A stretch of 64,000 nt of DNA from Petrimonas sp. (lineage in GTDB: Bacteria > Bacteroidota > Bacteroidia > Bacteroidales > Dysgonomonadaceae), in contig DUNG01000007.1 in assembly GCA_012839475.1 (NCBI GenBank), positions 186,001-250,000 of the forward strand. The letters run 5' to 3'. This document shows positions 51,546-61,944 of this stretch, piece after piece. Each line of letters opens with the position of its first letter. Position 1 is the stretch's first letter. A program made the translations under genes and the position numbers. Below the pieces are notes generated by a model that was not told the DNA's origin, made no database searches, and was given only the letters and a program-made list of their open reading frames with translations.

Positions 51546-51704
51546 AATAAAATCTGTTTTTTCACCTTTCGGGTTCTGTTTTAACAATGCAAAAGTAAGC
51601 AGTAGAGTTCATATTCGCAAATTTAATTTATCTTTCGCTTTTAAACAGCTCTTATCTGCTTTTCTGGCACGAACATTGATGTAATAATCATGAAAGGAGG
51701 AATC

Positions 51705-52919
51705 ATGATCAAGAAAATAGGAATAGCGTGTGTCGCGGCTACCCTGTTGCTCGGATGCACGGGTAATCGTTCGGACAAAACGGGTGATCATCTGGGAAAC
51801 ATTGAGGATGGCGATCAGGTGGAAGAGGCATCATGGAGCGTGGATACCGCGAGCGGGGATCTTTTTCTGCTCGTGGGTACCTACACCTCGAAAGGGGGGA
51901 GCGAAGGGATCTACCTCTTTCGGTTCAACGGAGAGACGGGGGAGGCTGATTCACTTGGGATGGCTAAGGTGGATAACCCCTCTTACCTCACGCTGAGTCC
52001 CGATGAGAAGTTCGTCTACGCGGTTAGCGAAGAGGATGGGAAGCGAAGTGCGGTGCACGCGTTTATCCTGGATAAACAACGGGGTCAGCTTGAACTTTTG
52101 AATTCACGGCCGGTCAATAGCGGGGGGCCTTGCTACATCACGATCGACAGCCGGGGGAGGAACATCCATACCGCGAATTACGGGGGAGGGAGTATCTCTT
52201 CCATCCGGGTTGACGAGGATGGGAGCCTCGCCCAGGGAACGTTGGTGATGTCGTTCCGCGGCTCGGGACCGGATCCCAAACGCCAGGAAAGTCCCCACGT
52301 TCATTCGGTAAAATACACGCCTGATGGGCAGTTCCTTTTCGCGGCTGACCTGGGGACGGACAAGCTCTACCGGTTTGAAGTGAACGACACCCCGTTCGAG
52401 GGGCAGCCTGCCCTGCGAGAAAGCAGCTATACCGAGTGGGGAGTGCCACCCGGGACCGGGCCGCGCCATTTTGACTTTCACCCGGATGGGGGACGCTACC
52501 TGTACCTGTTGGGTGAATTGTCGGGCGAGGTGATCGTCTTCGATTATCATCGCGGGGCGCTCCGACAGAAGCAGGTGATCCAGGCCGATTCCCTCGGCGC
52601 ACGCGGGAGCGCTGATATCCACGTATCCCCCGATGGTCGGTTCCTGTACGCTTCCAACCGCCTTCAGGCTGATGGAATTGCCATTTTCGCCATCGACCAG
52701 GAGGAGGGTACGCTTACGCGGGTAGGGTATCAACTCACCGCGGAACATCCCCGTAACTTCGTGATCACGCCCAACGGCGACTACCTGTTGGTAGGCGGTA
52801 GGAATGACGACAAGATTCAGGTTTTCAGTGTCGACAGGGAGACCGGGTTGCTGACCGATACCGGTAAGGATATCCGGGTTGGTCAACCGGCCTGCTTGAA
52901 GTTTGCTGCCTTGAAGTAG
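51705..52919 (+). CDS. Lactonase-family beta-propeller lipoprotein (6-phosphogluconolactonase-like)
   Basis: A 404-residue seven-bladed propeller of the YbhE/Pgl type. A lipoprotein signal (IACVAATLLLGC, cleavage before C18) suggests it acts outside the cytoplasm, so true 6-phosphogluconolactonase activity is doubtful. Blades carry the family motifs LTLSPDEKFVYAVSE, HVHSVKYTPDGQFLFAADLG, GPRHFDFHPDGRYLYLLGEL-like and SADIHVSPDGRFLYASNR. A rare strong Shine-Dalgarno (AAAGGAGG at 51692-51699) positions the start at 51705 rather than 51690. Confidence 0.88.
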   Translation: MIKKIGIACVAATLLLGCTGNRSDKTGDHLGNIEDGDQVEEASWSVDTASGDLFLLVGTYTSKGGSEGIYLFRFNGETGEADSLGMAKVDNPSYLTLSPDEKFVYAVSEEDGKRSAVHAFILDKQRGQLELLNSRPVNSGGPCYITIDSRGRNIHTANYGGGSISSIRVDEDGSLAQGTLVMSFRGSGPDPKRQESPHVHSVKYTPDGQFLFAADLGTDKLYRFEVNDTPFEGQPALRESSYTEWGVPPGTGPRHFDFHPDGGRYLYLLGELSGEVIVFDYHRGALRQKQVIQADSLGARGSADIHVSPDGRFLYASNRLQADGIAIFAIDQEEGTLTRVGYQLTAEHPRNFVITPNGDYLLVGGRNDDKIQVFSVDRETGLLTDTGKDIRVGQPACLKFAALK

Positions 52920-53023
52920 TTAAGCGTCAACTTGCTGCATCGATTAAATCGGAGCGACAAAATGGGTTTGATGGCGAGAGAAACTTTTTATAGACGGGCA
53001 ACACCTATAAATTGAGCCACCTA

Positions 53024-53959
53024 TTACAGCTCGTTTAACTGTGCGATCTCCTCGATCTTGTACGGGGTGGCCTGGTAGACGAAGTAGTTGAGCCAGTTGA
53101 TGTAGAGCATGTTGGCGTGTGACCGCCACTGCACTACGGGGGGATTAGCCGGATCGTTGTCACGGTAGTAGTTAACCGGCATTCCCACGTTATCCAATCC
53201 CTTCTTGAGGTCGCGGATGTACTCGTTGTGCAGGGTTAACGGGGAGTATTCGGAGTGACCGGTCACGTAAAACTCCCGCCCCCCGCGCGAAGCGATAATG
53301 TAAACGCCGGCCTCTTCCGATTCTGAGAGGATGGTTAGTTCCGGTCGCTGCTTGATCTCTTCCGCCAGGATGGTGGTGTGGCGACTATGTGGCGCGTAAA
53401 ACTCATCGTCGAAGCCCCGGAAAAGGGGGAAGGTAGGATCGTTCAAGGTGTGGCGGAATACCCCGAACAACTTCTTCTCCAACGGGTACTTATTGATCCC
53501 GTAAAAGCGGTGTAACGCGGCTTGCGCTGCCCAGCAGATGTAAAAGGTGGAGGTGACGTGCGTGCGCGCCCAATCCATGATCTCGCTCAGTTCATCCCAA
53601 TAGGTGACCTCGTGGAAGGACAACATCTCTACCGGGGCACCGGTAATGATCATGCCATCGTAAAAAGCATCCTTCACGCGCGAAAAGGAGGTGTAGAACA
53701 TCATCAGGTGCTCTATGGGCGTGTTCTTGGGGGTGTGGGTAGTGAGGCTCAGGAACTCTACCTCGATCTGCAAGGGCGAGTTAGCCAAAAGCCGGATTAA
53801 ATCGGTCTCGGTGGTTATCTTCAACGGCATCAGGTTGAGGATAAGTATTTTCAAGGGACGGATATCTTGCGTGGAAGCGCGCAGGTCGCTCATTACGAAG
53901 ATATGCTCCTTCTTTAACAGCTCTATCGCCGGAAGTTTGTCGGGTAAATTAAGGGGCAT
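53024..53959 (-). CDS. metAA: Homoserine O-acetyltransferase, MetA family
   Basis: A 311-residue enzyme activating homoserine for methionine synthesis. Catalytic C142 (FYICWAAQAA), H235 and E237 (TGHSEYS) are in place. Residue 111 is Glu (TGAPVEMLSF); in characterised MetA proteins Glu at this position selects acetyl-CoA and Gly selects succinyl-CoA, so this is predicted to be an acetyltransferase despite the usual succinyltransferase label. It lies 15 bp after pyrI on the same strand and may be the third gene of the pyrB-pyrI transcript. Confidence 0.93.
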   Translation of the reverse strand: MPLNLPDKLPAIELLKKEHIFVMSDLRASTQDIRPLKILILNLMPLKITTETDLIRLLANSPLQIEVEFLSLTTHTPKNTPIEHLMMFYTSFSRVKDAFYDGMIITGAPVEMLSFHEVTYWDELSEIMDWARTHVTSTFYICWAAQAALHRFYGINKYPLEKKLFGVFRHTLNDPTFPLFRGFDDEFYAPHSRHTTILAEEIKQRPELTILSESEEAGVYIIASRGGREFYVTGHSEYSPLTLHNEYIRDLKKGLDNVGMPVNYYRDNDPANPPVVQWRSHANMLYINWLNYFVYQATPYKIEEIAQLNEL

Positions 53960-53974
53960 ACTATACTTTTTTCC

Positions 53975-54427
53975 CTAAAGGAGTACCACTTCGTCTTTCT
54001 GAATCTTTAATTCGCAGTAGTGGCACTGCAGCACCACGTTCTCCTTATCGATCACGTGGAACCATGTTTTCATTGGCTCGTTGTTGGTGATGCACTTGGG
54101 GTTGTTGCACTTCATGATCTCCACGATCTCATCGGGGAGCACCACCTTCCTCTTTTCTGCCACCTCCCAGTTCCGGATGATATTGAGGTTCACGTTGGGG
54201 GCTACCAGGGCAATCCGGTTGAGCTCATCCTCACGGAAGAACTTATCGGCTACCTTGATAATCCCCTTGCTCTTCATCTTGTTGCTCTTTAGGTTGTTAC
54301 CGATGGTGATGCGGTTGTTTAGCCTTTGAAGCTGTAGCAACGATACCACTTTAAACACCGCGGAGGTGGGTATGTGGTCAATGGCGGTACCATTCTCCAG
54401 GGCGGCCACTTGTAATTCTTTTCCCAT
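53975..54427 (-). CDS. pyrI: Aspartate carbamoyltransferase regulatory chain
   Basis: A 150-residue regulatory subunit. The N-terminal allosteric domain ([20 protein letters not shown]) binds CTP or ATP, and the C-terminal zinc domain has C107, C112, C135 and C138 (KCNNPKCI and CHYC). It confers feedback control on PyrB in de novo pyrimidine synthesis. It follows pyrB by 46 bp. Confidence 0.95.
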   Translation of the reverse strand: MGKELQVAALENGTAIDHIPTSAVFKVVSLLQLQRLNNRITIGNNLKSNKMKSKGIIKVADKFFREDELNRIALVAPNVNLNIIRNWEVAEKRKVVLPDEIVEIMKCNNPKCITNNEPMKTWFHVIDKENVVLQCHYCELKIQKDEVVLL

Positions 54428-54473
54428 ATAGCGTTAAAATAAATAACCTTTCTACTTCACTTAACTGTTTAAT

Positions 54474-55391
54474 TTACTGCACATCAATACCCATCAGGTC
54501 ACAAATGATGGCCTGCCGCGTGTACATCCCGTTTTTGGCCTGCTGAAAATAGTAGGCTTTGGGATTCTTGTCCACGTCTTGACTGATCTCTTTCACGCGG
54601 GGGAGCGGGTGTAGCACCTTCAAGTTCCCTTTCGAATGCTCCAGCATTTGGTCATGAAGGATATAGACGTTTTTCACCTTTTCATACTCCATCAGGTCGG
54701 TAAATCGCTCTTTCTGTACCCGGGTCATGTAGAGGATGTCGGCACTGTTAATCGCCTCAGGTGCGAATTCGGTGAACTCCTTGTAAGGAATACCTTTTGT
54801 ATCGCAGTATTGCTTGTACTTATCAGGGATATGCAGCTCGTACGGTGCCACGAAGTTGAAGGTGGGTCGGAAATAGGATAAGCCTTGAATCAGGGAGTGC
54901 ACGGTGCGCCCGTACTTGAGATCTCCCACGATGGTGATGGTGAGGTCTTCCAGCGTCCCCTGCGTCTCGTAAATGGTGAACAGGTCGAGCATGGTCTGCG
55001 TGGGATGCTGGTTAGCACCGTCGCCCGCGTTGATCACGGGCACGGGTGAGACTTCTGAAGCATATCGGGCCGACCCCTCCAGATGGTGGCGCATGATGAT
55101 CAAGTCGGCGTAATTGCTCACCATCACGATGGTATCCTTCAGTGACTCTCCTTTGGTGGAACTGCTGGTCGCCGAATCGGAGAAGCCTATCACGCGGCCT
55201 CCCAGCCTGTTCACCGCGGTCTCGAAGCTGAGCCGCGTTCGGGTAGAGGGTTCAAAAAAGAGGGTGGCGATTACCTTTCCTTTCAGGAGGTCACGATCCG
55301 GTTGACGTTTGAAGAGAGCCGCGCTCTTTAGTATACGAAGGATATCAGCCTGGCTGTAATCGCCGATGTTTACTAAGCTTTTCGGGTTCAT
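54474..55391 (-). CDS. pyrB: Aspartate carbamoyltransferase catalytic chain
   Basis: A 305-residue enzyme condensing carbamoyl phosphate and aspartate to carbamoyl-aspartate, the committed step of pyrimidine synthesis. Carbamoyl-phosphate motif [20 protein letters not shown] and the HPLPRVKEI loop are all present. It forms dodecamers with PyrI, encoded just downstream. The upstream CotH gene is on the same strand 26 bp away; whether they share a transcript is unclear. No attenuator or PyrR-type site was noticed. Confidence 0.95.
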   Translation of the reverse strand: MNPKSLVNIGDYSQADILRILKSAALFKRQPDRDLLKGKVIATLFFEPSTRTRLSFETAVNRLGGRVIGFSDSATSSSTKGESLKDTIVMVSNYADLIIMRHHLEGSARYASEVSPVPVINAGDGANQHPTQTMLDLFTIYETQGTLEDLTITIVGDLKYGRTVHSLIQGLSYFRPTFNFVAPYELHIPDKYKQYCDTKGIPYKEFTEFAPEAINSADILYMTRVQKERFTDLMEYEKVKNVYILHDQMLEHSKGNLKVLHPLPRVKEISQDVDKNPKAYYFQQAKNGMYTRQAIICDLMGIDVQ

Positions 55392-55417
55392 TCGAATAAG
55401 TTTTACGAGTCCATTTA

Positions 55418-56962
55418 CTATAAGGCTTTTGCCTCTGAATCCATGAATAGGAATCGTCCCTCAAGCCAAGCCTTCAGCTGGTAGATCTTGGAGGGGAAGT
55501 TGGTGGTTCCATTTTTCCACTTTGCCTGGTCCTTTTTTTGCGATTCCGTGATCTGTTCGGCATACCAATCGATGTACTCCATCAGCTCATCTTTCTTTTC
55601 GGAATAAAAATGGCTCCACGTCTCCTTGTAGAGTGCAACGAACTCGGGATCCTTGAAGAAACGGCTGAAGAAGGTGTAACCCAGCGCGGGTGCAGGGAAG
55701 TTCTTGTTGGTTAGGAACGATCGCTGGAACGAATCGAAATGGATTCCCCTCCCCTCGAAATCATAGGCCCAGTCGAAATCCCAGATGGGGCCCATCGTGT
55801 ACTTACCCCCTGCATCTTTATGTATGTAGGTGCTTTTGGGGTGGTTGATCTCCATGTTGTGGGTGAGGTTGTAGACGATGAAGTACTTGGCCAGGGATTC
55901 CACGTCAAGGTACTCCTTGTAAGGGGTGTTGGGGAATTGATCGGATGCGATAGCTGCCTCCAGCTGATGGAACTCATCTTTCACCCGCTGAAAATGCTCT
56001 TCCGACTCGATATCCGGGTCTTTGACCATCACGGGCAGGTTGTAGTGCGTGGACTTGAATTGAAAATCCTCGTCGAAGTTGGTGTCCAACTCCAGCAAAA
56101 TACCCTCCTTTTTATCGATGTTAACCCGGGTAGAGGAGAGCTCTACCTGTTCGGTGAGCATATAGCTTCCCGCGTATTCCCCGTTAAGGATAAGGTCCAC
56201 GGGGATGGCGTGGTTGGTGAAGGGCAGCTCCAGCAGTTGCCCGATTTTTAAAGCCACCGCGTTGAGCATCAGCGTGGGGTCAATGTAGTTGGCCAACAGC
56301 ACCCAGTCTCTCTCTTCGGCCAGGCCGAGGATGACCGACTTTTTATCAAGCTTCAGCCGGTAGGGCTTCTTGGGCATTCCCCACGTGGAGTTACCCCTTC
56401 CCCGAATTCTGGTTGTCCCCTCGTAATCCTCACCCCAGCCGTTGGCCTCGATCACGATAGTTGCCGGCAGGTAGGTCTTTTTTTCAACGATCGGCTTCCG
56501 CCCTTCCGTTTCAATACGGATGCATGGGATGGCGGAGACCTCCGGAACCTCAGGGATATGGTCAGACGTGAAGGTAACGTCCACCCTGTAATCCTTCATG
56601 CTCTCATCTTCTGCGATTACCCGGTACCAGAGGGGATTGTTGAAGTTGTTAGGCGTTGTCCCGGAAATCTGCTCTTTGGAACCCACGATTACCTTTGCCC
56701 CGCTATGGGTAAAGGTGGCGATGGCTGCACTGACATCAGTGCCCTCGGGGATTTCCAGCTCTATAGCGTTGGCCGTAATGTTCCCCACGATATCTCCATC
56801 TTTCAGCTGGGGATTCTTGGCTGATTCCAGCCTGAAGGAGAGTAGTTCCTTCTCTTGACTCAGGGGTTCCTGCACCCCATTCTCCTTACATCCCGTGAAT
56901 AGAAGAAGGAGGAAGAGGGGTAGGAATAGCAACGGATGGGCAGTAGAGCGTAATAATTTCAT
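55418..56962 (-). CDS. CotH-domain lipoprotein
   Basis: A 514-residue surface or periplasmic lipoprotein (lipobox LLFTGC near residue 25). An Ig-like DUF5018-type domain (about 35-130) leads into a CotH domain (about 165-480). The CotH kinase-like motifs are seen: [37 protein letters not shown] and the metal-binding [11 protein letters not shown]. CotH proteins are atypical kinases first known from Bacillus spore coats; in Bacteroidota they are secreted and their substrates are unknown. Confidence 0.85.
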   Translation of the reverse strand: MKLLRSTAHPLLFLPLFLLLLFTGCKENGVQEPLSQEKELLSFRLESAKNPQLKDGDIVGNITANAIELEIPEGTDVSAAIATFTHSGAKVIVGSKEQISGTTPNNFNNPLWYRVIAEDESMKDYRVDVTFTSDHIPEVPEVSAIPCIRIETEGRKPIVEKKTYLPATIVIEANGWGEDYEGTTRIRGRGNSTWGMPKKPYRLKLDKKSVILGLAEERDWVLLANYIDPTLMLNAVALKIGQLLELPFTNHAIPVDLILNGEYAGSYMLTEQVELSSTRVNIDKKEGILLELDTNFDEDFQFKSTHYNLPVMVKDPDIESEEHFQRVKDEFHQLEAAIASDQFPNTPYKEYLDVESLAKYFIVYNLTHNMEINHPKSTYIHKDAGGKYTMGPIWDFDWAYDFEGRGIHFDSFQRSFLTNKNFPAPALGYTFFSRFFKDPEFVALYKETWSHFYSEKKDELMEYIDWYAEQITESQKKDQAKWKNGTTNFPSKIYQLKAWLEGRFLFMDSEAKAL

Positions 56963-56994
56963 ATTGTTGTTGGTTTAATAAGGTTCAAATTCAT

Positions 56995-58197
56995 TTAAAG
57001 TTCCAGGTCTACGTCAAACAACTCATGCCAGGGTAACCCCTGCTCGTTGAGCTGCTCCATAAACGGATCGGGATCAAACTCCTCCACGTTGAAGACGCCC
57101 GGTTTCTTCCATATACCTTGCAAGCACATCATGGCGCCAATGGTGGCCGGTACGCCGGTGGTGTAGCTCACTCCCTGGGCACCGGTCTCCTTGTAAGCAG
57201 CCTCGTGGCTACAGTTGTTGTAGATATAATAGGTTCGCTCCTTGCCATCCTTTATCCCACGTATGCGGCAGCCAATCGAAGTTTCGCCGGTGTAGTTCTC
57301 ACCCAGTTCACCAGGGTCGGGGAGAACCGCCTTCAAGAACTGGATTGGCACGATTTTTTGGCCGTTGTACTCCACCTCATCGATGCGTGCCATCCCGATA
57401 TTCTGGATCACGCGCAGGTGGGTGAGGTACTCTTGTCCAAAAGTCATCCAGAAGCGGGCACGCTTGAGGGTGGGGAAGTTCTTCACGAGCGACTCCAGCT
57501 CTTCGTGGTAGATGAGGTACGACTCTCTGGGACCGATATTGGGGTAGGTGAGGGGCTTGTGAATCTCGTGGGGTTCGGTCTCAACCCACTGCCCGTTTTC
57601 CCAGTACTTTCCTTTCTGGGTCACCTCCCGAATGTTGATCTCGGGGTTGAAATTGGTCGCGAATGCCTTGCCGTGATCACCCGCGTTGCAGTCCACGATG
57701 TCGAGGTAGTGGATCTCGTCGAAATGATGCTTGGCCGCGTAAGCGGTAAAGATGCTGGTCACGCCGGGGTCAAACCCGCAACCCAGTATGGCGGTCAGCC
57801 CCGCCTCCTTGAACCGGTCGTGGTACGCCCACTGCCACTTGTACTCGAACTTGGCCTCATCCTTGGGTTCGTAGTTGGCGGTGTCCAGGTAGTGTACCCC
57901 CGCCTCAAGACACGCGTCCATAATGGTCAGGTCTTGGTAGGGCAACGCCACGTTGATCACGATGTCTGGTTTAAAACGGTTCATCAACTCGACCAACTCC
58001 GGCACGATGTCGGCATCTACCCTGGCTGTTTTTATCTCCACGCCGGTACGTTTTTTCACATCCTCGGCAATGGCGTCACATTTACTTTTGGTACGGCTCG
58101 CCAACAGGATGTCGGTGAACAGATCGCTGTTTTGTGCCACCTTGTTAGCCACTACCGTTCCTACACCACCTGCACCAATAATCAGAACTTTTCCCAT
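56995..58197 (-). CDS. Saccharopine dehydrogenase-family enzyme, probable carboxynorspermidine dehydrogenase
   Basis: A 400-residue enzyme with an N-terminal NAD(P) Rossmann motif (VLIIGAGGVGTVVANKVAQN) and the family blocks VNVALPYQDLTIMDACLEAG, ILGCGFDPGVTSIFTAYA and CNAGDHGKAFATNFNPEIN. The last segment and overall length fit carboxynorspermidine/carboxyspermidine dehydrogenase (CASDH), which makes spermidine-type polyamines in Bacteroides and Vibrio. The decarboxylase partner NspC is not in the window. Saccharopine dehydrogenase proper is the alternative. Confidence 0.8.
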   Translation of the reverse strand: MGKVLIIGAGGVGTVVANKVAQNSDLFTDILLASRTKSKCDAIAEDVKKRTGVEIKTARVDADIVPELVELMNRFKPDIVINVALPYQDLTIMDACLEAGVHYLDTANYEPKDEAKFEYKWQWAYHDRFKEAGLTAILGCGFDPGVTSIFTAYAAKHHFDEIHYLDIVDCNAGDHGKAFATNFNPEINIREVTQKGKYWENGQWVETEPHEIHKPLTYPNIGPRESYLIYHEELESLVKNFPTLKRARFWMTFGQEYLTHLRVIQNIGMARIDEVEYNGQKIVPIQFLKAVLPDPGELGENYTGETSIGCRIRGIKDGKERTYYIYNNCSHEAAYKETGAQGVSYTTGVPATIGAMMCLQGIWKKPGVFNVEEFDPDPFMEQLNEQGLPWHELFDVDLEL

Positions 58198-58437
58198 ATT
58201 ATTATCTTGTTTATCGTTTGTTTTGTTCTCTTGTTAAATCGCTTCGCCACCTCGTTTCAATTTGGACGAGCCTACATTATCCTCTCTTTCCCCAAGGTAC
58301 TCATGGGGAGTGAAACTGTACAAATATACAACGATTCCATGAAACAGCCCCGGTTTGTGTCTAAAAAAAGGTGATTTTGGCCGCTCCTTTTAAAAGTGTA
58401 TCTTTGTGGCTTCGTAAATCTAAATAATGAAACTGTT

Positions 58438-59799
58438 ATGAACGAAGAGAAAATTGAAAAAATCTCGGAATCCACGCACGCGATCAGTGATTGGTCTATC
58501 CAATTGCTGAGTGGGTTCGGTATCTCCGAAAAGTGTGTGAACTCGATGAACGCGTTATTCCTTGGCATCCTTTTGGTGGTGTCGGTGTTGATCCTCCAGC
58601 ACGTTACCAAGGCTATCCTGCACTATTTTCTTAATCGGGCGGCTCGCTTTTCGAAGACCGTTTTCTTACAAAAGCTGTCGGAAAGCCGCTTCGCGTACTT
58701 CATGGCCATGGTGGTCCCATTTGCATTGGTCAAGGGTACCATCCCTATTATCTTTGAAGCCTTTCCCAAGCTGATGAACGTGATGGATAAGCTGGCCGAT
58801 ATATTCTTCATCTTCTACATGGTTTGGTTGATCATGTCGGTGGTGAACGCGTTTACCGAAACCCTGAGGCAGAAGCCCGGCTTAAAGGACAAACCGCTGG
58901 ACAGCTTTGCGCAGGTGGTGAAGATCGTGCTTTACTTTATCGCCGTCATTATCCTGTTCTCCATCTTGACCAGCCAAAAACCGGGCGCCATCATCGCGGG
59001 CTTAGGTGCTGCATCCGCCGTCTTTATGCTGATTTTCAAGGACTCCATCCTCGGGTTTGTTGCCAGCCTGCAGGTGTCTGCCAACGATATGGTCCGGATA
59101 GGCGATTGGATTACCATGCCCAAGCATGGGGCCGATGGCAACGTGATCCAGATCACGCTCACCACGGTGAAGGTGCAGAACTTCGACAAGACGATCACCA
59201 CCATCCCGCCCTACGCGTTGGTTTCCGATTCGTTCCAGAACTGGCGGGGTATGCAGGAGGCCGGGGGTAGGAGGCGTAAGCGCTCGATTTTCATCAAGCA
59301 CTCCACCATCCGTTTCCTACGCCAAGAAGAGCTGGAGGAGCTGTCGAAAATCACCATTATCTCGGACTATATCCGTGAGCGAAGCCAGGAAATTGATGAA
59401 TACAATAGATCAGGGGATGTTGACAAGTCGCTGCTCATCAATGGCCGTAACCTTACCAACCTGGGGCTTTACAGGATGTACATCAAGGGCTACTTGGATC
59501 ATCATCCCGAAGTACGTAAGGATATGACGCTGATGGTTAGGCAGCTGGATCCTACCTCCAAAGGGCTTCCCCTTGAGCTCTACTTCTTTACCGATACCAT
59601 AGTCTGGGCAGAATACGAGAACATCGTCTCTGACGTGTTCGATCACGTGATTGCCGCTGCAGGGTACTTCCACTTGGAACTCTTTGAAGATGTCTCCAAC
59701 CCGATAACCGCATCTGTCTCCCCGGAAGCTGCTATCTCTTCAGAAGCCCTAGCGTTGCCCGCGGAAACCACCGCGTCAACTTCCGGAAAACGACGCTGA
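58438..59799 (+). CDS. Mechanosensitive channel, MscS family
   Basis: A 453-residue channel of the YbdG-like type with about five membrane helices. The last (GAIIAGLGAASAVFMLIFKD) lines the pore, followed by the MscS beta domain (SILGFVASLQVSANDMVRIGD, WITMP) and a long cytoplasmic C-terminus. It releases solutes on membrane tension. The start is ATG 58438, since TATCTTTG at 58399-58406 is a promoter element just downstream of the alternative ATG 58396. The C-terminal 30 residues are Ala/Ser/Thr-rich. Confidence 0.9.
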   Translation: MNEEKIEKISESTHAISDWSIQLLSGFGISEKCVNSMNALFLGILLVVSVLILQHVTKAILHYFLNRAARFSKTVFLQKLSESRFAYFMAMVVPFALVKGTIPIIFEAFPKLMNVMDKLADIFFIFYMVWLIMSVVNAFTETLRQKPGLKDKPLDSFAQVVKIVLYFIAVIILFSILTSQKPGAIIAGLGAASAVFMLIFKDSILGFVASLQVSANDMVRIGDWITMPKHGADGNVIQITLTTVKVQNFDKTITTIPPYALVSDSFQNWRGMQEAGGRRRKRSIFIKHSTIRFLRQEELEELSKITIISDYIRERSQEIDEYNRSGDVDKSLLINGRNLTNLGLYRMYIKGYLDHHPEVRKDMTLMVRQLDPTSKGLPLELYFFTDTIVWAEYENIVSDVFDHVIAAAGYFHLELFEDVSNPITASVSPEAAISSEALALPAETTASTSGKRR

Positions 59800-59892
59800 T
59801 TTTGCTCATAAATCAATGCGGTGTGCAATCCTGGGGTTCAATGTGGCATTGATTTTAAGCCGATTTGGTAATAAAGCAAAATATCTATTATC

Positions 59893-59900
59893 TTTGTAGG
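59893..59900 (+). promoter_or_regulatory. -7 element before the KAS III-amrBA operon
   Basis: TATCTTTG with an upstream TTTGG about 21 bp away fits the Bacteroidota promoter pattern. It gives a leader of about 65 nt to the ATG at 59971. Confidence 0.55.
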
Positions 59901-59970
59901 AAATGGGATAACAAAAACGATGATAAAAGCGTTATAATCTCATCAACGTGTAACAAGTGAAAGAAAAAGA

Positions 59971-61053
59971 ATGAAGAAGCTGTATAGCGTGTTTACAGGA
60001 ACGGGGAGCTACGTCCCCACCAAGCGTGTCGGGAACGATTACTTTCTCGATTACGAGTTCTACGATTCAACGGGGGAGAAGTTAGAAACTCCCAGCGAAG
60101 AGATCACGAGGAAGTTCGAGGAGATCACCACGATTGCCGAAAGGCGTTACGCCGAGGATGACCAGGTGACGTCTGATTTGGCCTTGATCGCTGCCCAGCG
60201 GGCCATTGAAGCCGCGGGGATCGACAAGGAGGATCTCGACTATATCATCTTTGCCCATAACTTCGGGGAGAGCCGTATCGATAACATACAGGTGGATGTG
60301 GTACCCACGTTAGCGGCCAGGTTAAAGGAGAAGCTGGATATCTCCAACCCTTCGGCTGTGGCGTACGACGTGTTGTTTGGCTGTCCCGGGTGGATACAGG
60401 CGGTGATCCAGGCCGATTACTACATTCGCTCGGGTGATGCGAAGAAGATATTGGTGGTGGGGGCAGACGTGCTTTCGCGTATCTCGGACCCGCACGATCG
60501 AGACAGCATGATCTACGCCGATGGCGCTGGTGCCGTGATCATGGAAGGGGTGGAGAGCGATGAGCCTGTGGGCGTGCTTGGCCACAACTCTCGGAGCGAT
60601 GCGGTGAGGTATGTAAACATGCTGCGGATGGGCTACTCCTACAATCCGGAACTGGCTGAAAAGAAAAACTTTTATTTGAAGATGAATGGCCGACGACTCT
60701 ATCAGTACGCGCTGGAAAACGTGCCCAAGTTGATAAAGGCGGGGCTTGATAAACTGAAGATGCATATCTCGGAAATCGGCAAGGTGCTTATCCATCAAGC
60801 CAACGGTAAGATGGACGATGCGATCTTGGCGAGGTTGTTCAAACTGTACAACATTGACAAGATACCCGAACTCATCATGCCGATGACCATTTCGTGGTTG
60901 GGCAACTCGTCGGTGGCTACCGTGCCCACGCTGCTCGACATCCTTGTCCGTGGCGGTATGAAGGAGCACTCGATCAGAAGGGGCGATAACCTGGTGCTGG
61001 CATCGGTGGGAGCCGGTATGAACATTAACAGCGTTGTTTATAAAATGGCGTGA
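59971..61053 (+). CDS. 3-oxoacyl-ACP synthase III (KAS III)-like protein
   Basis: A 360-residue thiolase-fold condensing enzyme with the KAS III triad C138 (LFGCPGW), H275 (LIHQANGK) and N312 (WLGNSSVA). In fatty acid synthesis KAS III starts chains from acetyl-CoA and malonyl-ACP. Insertions (DYEFYDSTGEKLETPSEEIT near residue 27 and a long lid) set it apart from ordinary FabH, and a dedicated FabH is usually encoded with plsX elsewhere, so it may act on another acyl-CoA. It is first in a rightward operon with amrB 25 bp downstream. Confidence 0.85.
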   Translation: MKKLYSVFTGTGSYVPTKRVGNDYFLDYEFYDSTGEKLETPSEEITRKFEEITTIAERRYAEDDQVTSDLALIAAQRAIEAAGIDKEDLDYIIFAHNFGESRIDNIQVDVVPTLAARLKEKLDISNPSAVAYDVLFGCPGWIQAVIQADYYIRSGDAKKILVVGADVLSRISDPHDRDSMIYADGAGAVIMEGVESDEPVGVLGHNSRSDAVRYVNMLRMGYSYNPELAEKKNFYLKMNGRRLYQYALENVPKLIKAGLDKLKMHISEIGKVLIHQANGKMDDAILARLFKLYNIDKIPELIMPMTISWLGNSSVATVPTLLDILVRGGMKEHSIRRGDNLVLASVGAGMNINSVVYKMA

Positions 61054-61078
61054 TGCAATAAACGACCCTATCTAAGAC

Positions 61079-61942
61079 ATGAAGGAACACGTTAGGCATA
61101 GAGTCCCCGCGGTGGCAGGCCGATTTTACCCTGCCGACCCCCGTGCGTTGAAGCGGGAGGTTGAGGGATACTTTAAAAAGGGTGTCGCCAGGAAGCCGGG
61201 AGAGATCAGGGCACTGATTGTACCCCATGCCGGTTACGTTTTTTCGGGCAAAATAGCCGCCTCAGGATTTAACCAGCTGCCGGCCGATGCTGCTTACAAG
61301 CGGATATTTATATTGGCCTCTTCACACCGAAGCAGTTTTGATGGGGCGTCCCTCTATCTCTGGGGTGACTACCGGATGCCTTTCGGCAATGTTACGGTGG
61401 ATACCGGGCTGTCGGAACAACTGCTGCAAGAATACCCGAACCTGTTTACAGATGACCATAACCCTCATATGGGTGAGCACTCCATCGAGGTGCAACTGCC
61501 GTTTCTTCACCATCACCTGAAAAACGACTTTTCCATTGTGCCAATAGTGTTGGGGACATCCAATCCCGATACTTGTCGCGCGGTAGCCGATGCCCTTAAA
61601 CCCTATATGACCGATGAAAACCTGTTCGTGATCAGTTCCGATTTCTCGCACTACCCCGACTATGATGATGCCAACCGGGTAGACGCGATCACCAAAGATG
61701 CGATACTCGCCAATCAGCCCGAGGAGCTGTTGTCGATCCTCTCCGCCAACAAGCGCAAAGCGATCCCGAACCTGTTTACCTCCCTTTGCGGGTGGAGTGC
61801 GGTGCTTACCTTGACCTATATGACGACCGGCGATCCCACCTACCGGTACGAGGCGATAGATTATTGCAACTCGGGCGATGAGAAGCGGTATGGCGATCTG
61901 GACGAGGTGGTGGGCTATTGGGCAATAGCAATTAGCAATTAG
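61079..61942 (+). CDS. amrB: AmmeMemoRadiSam system protein B (MEMO1 family)
   Basis: A 287-residue homologue of human MEMO1. The conserved pocket residues are present: H50 (VPHAGYVFSG), H83 (ASSHRS), D188 and H191 (SSDFSHYPDY) and C237 (SLCGWSAV), which correspond to the copper/iron-binding site of MEMO1. The fold resembles non-haem iron dioxygenases, yet the enzymatic activity is unknown. amrA starts 2 bp after the stop, and amrS lies just beyond on the opposite strand. Confidence 0.9.
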   Translation: MKEHVRHRVPAVAGRFYPADPRALKREVEGYFKKGVARKPGEIRALIVPHAGYVFSGKIAASGFNQLPADAAYKRIFILASSHRSSFDGASLYLWGDYRMPFGNVTVDTGLSEQLLQEYPNLFTDDHNPHMGEHSIEVQLPFLHHHLKNDFSIVPIVLGTSNPDTCRAVADALKPYMTDENLFVISSDFSHYPDYDDANRVDAITKDAILANQPEELLSILSANKRKAIPNLFTSLCGWSAVLTLTYMTTGDPTYRYEAIDYCNSGDEKRYGDLDEVVGYWAIAISN

Positions 61943-61944
61943 CA

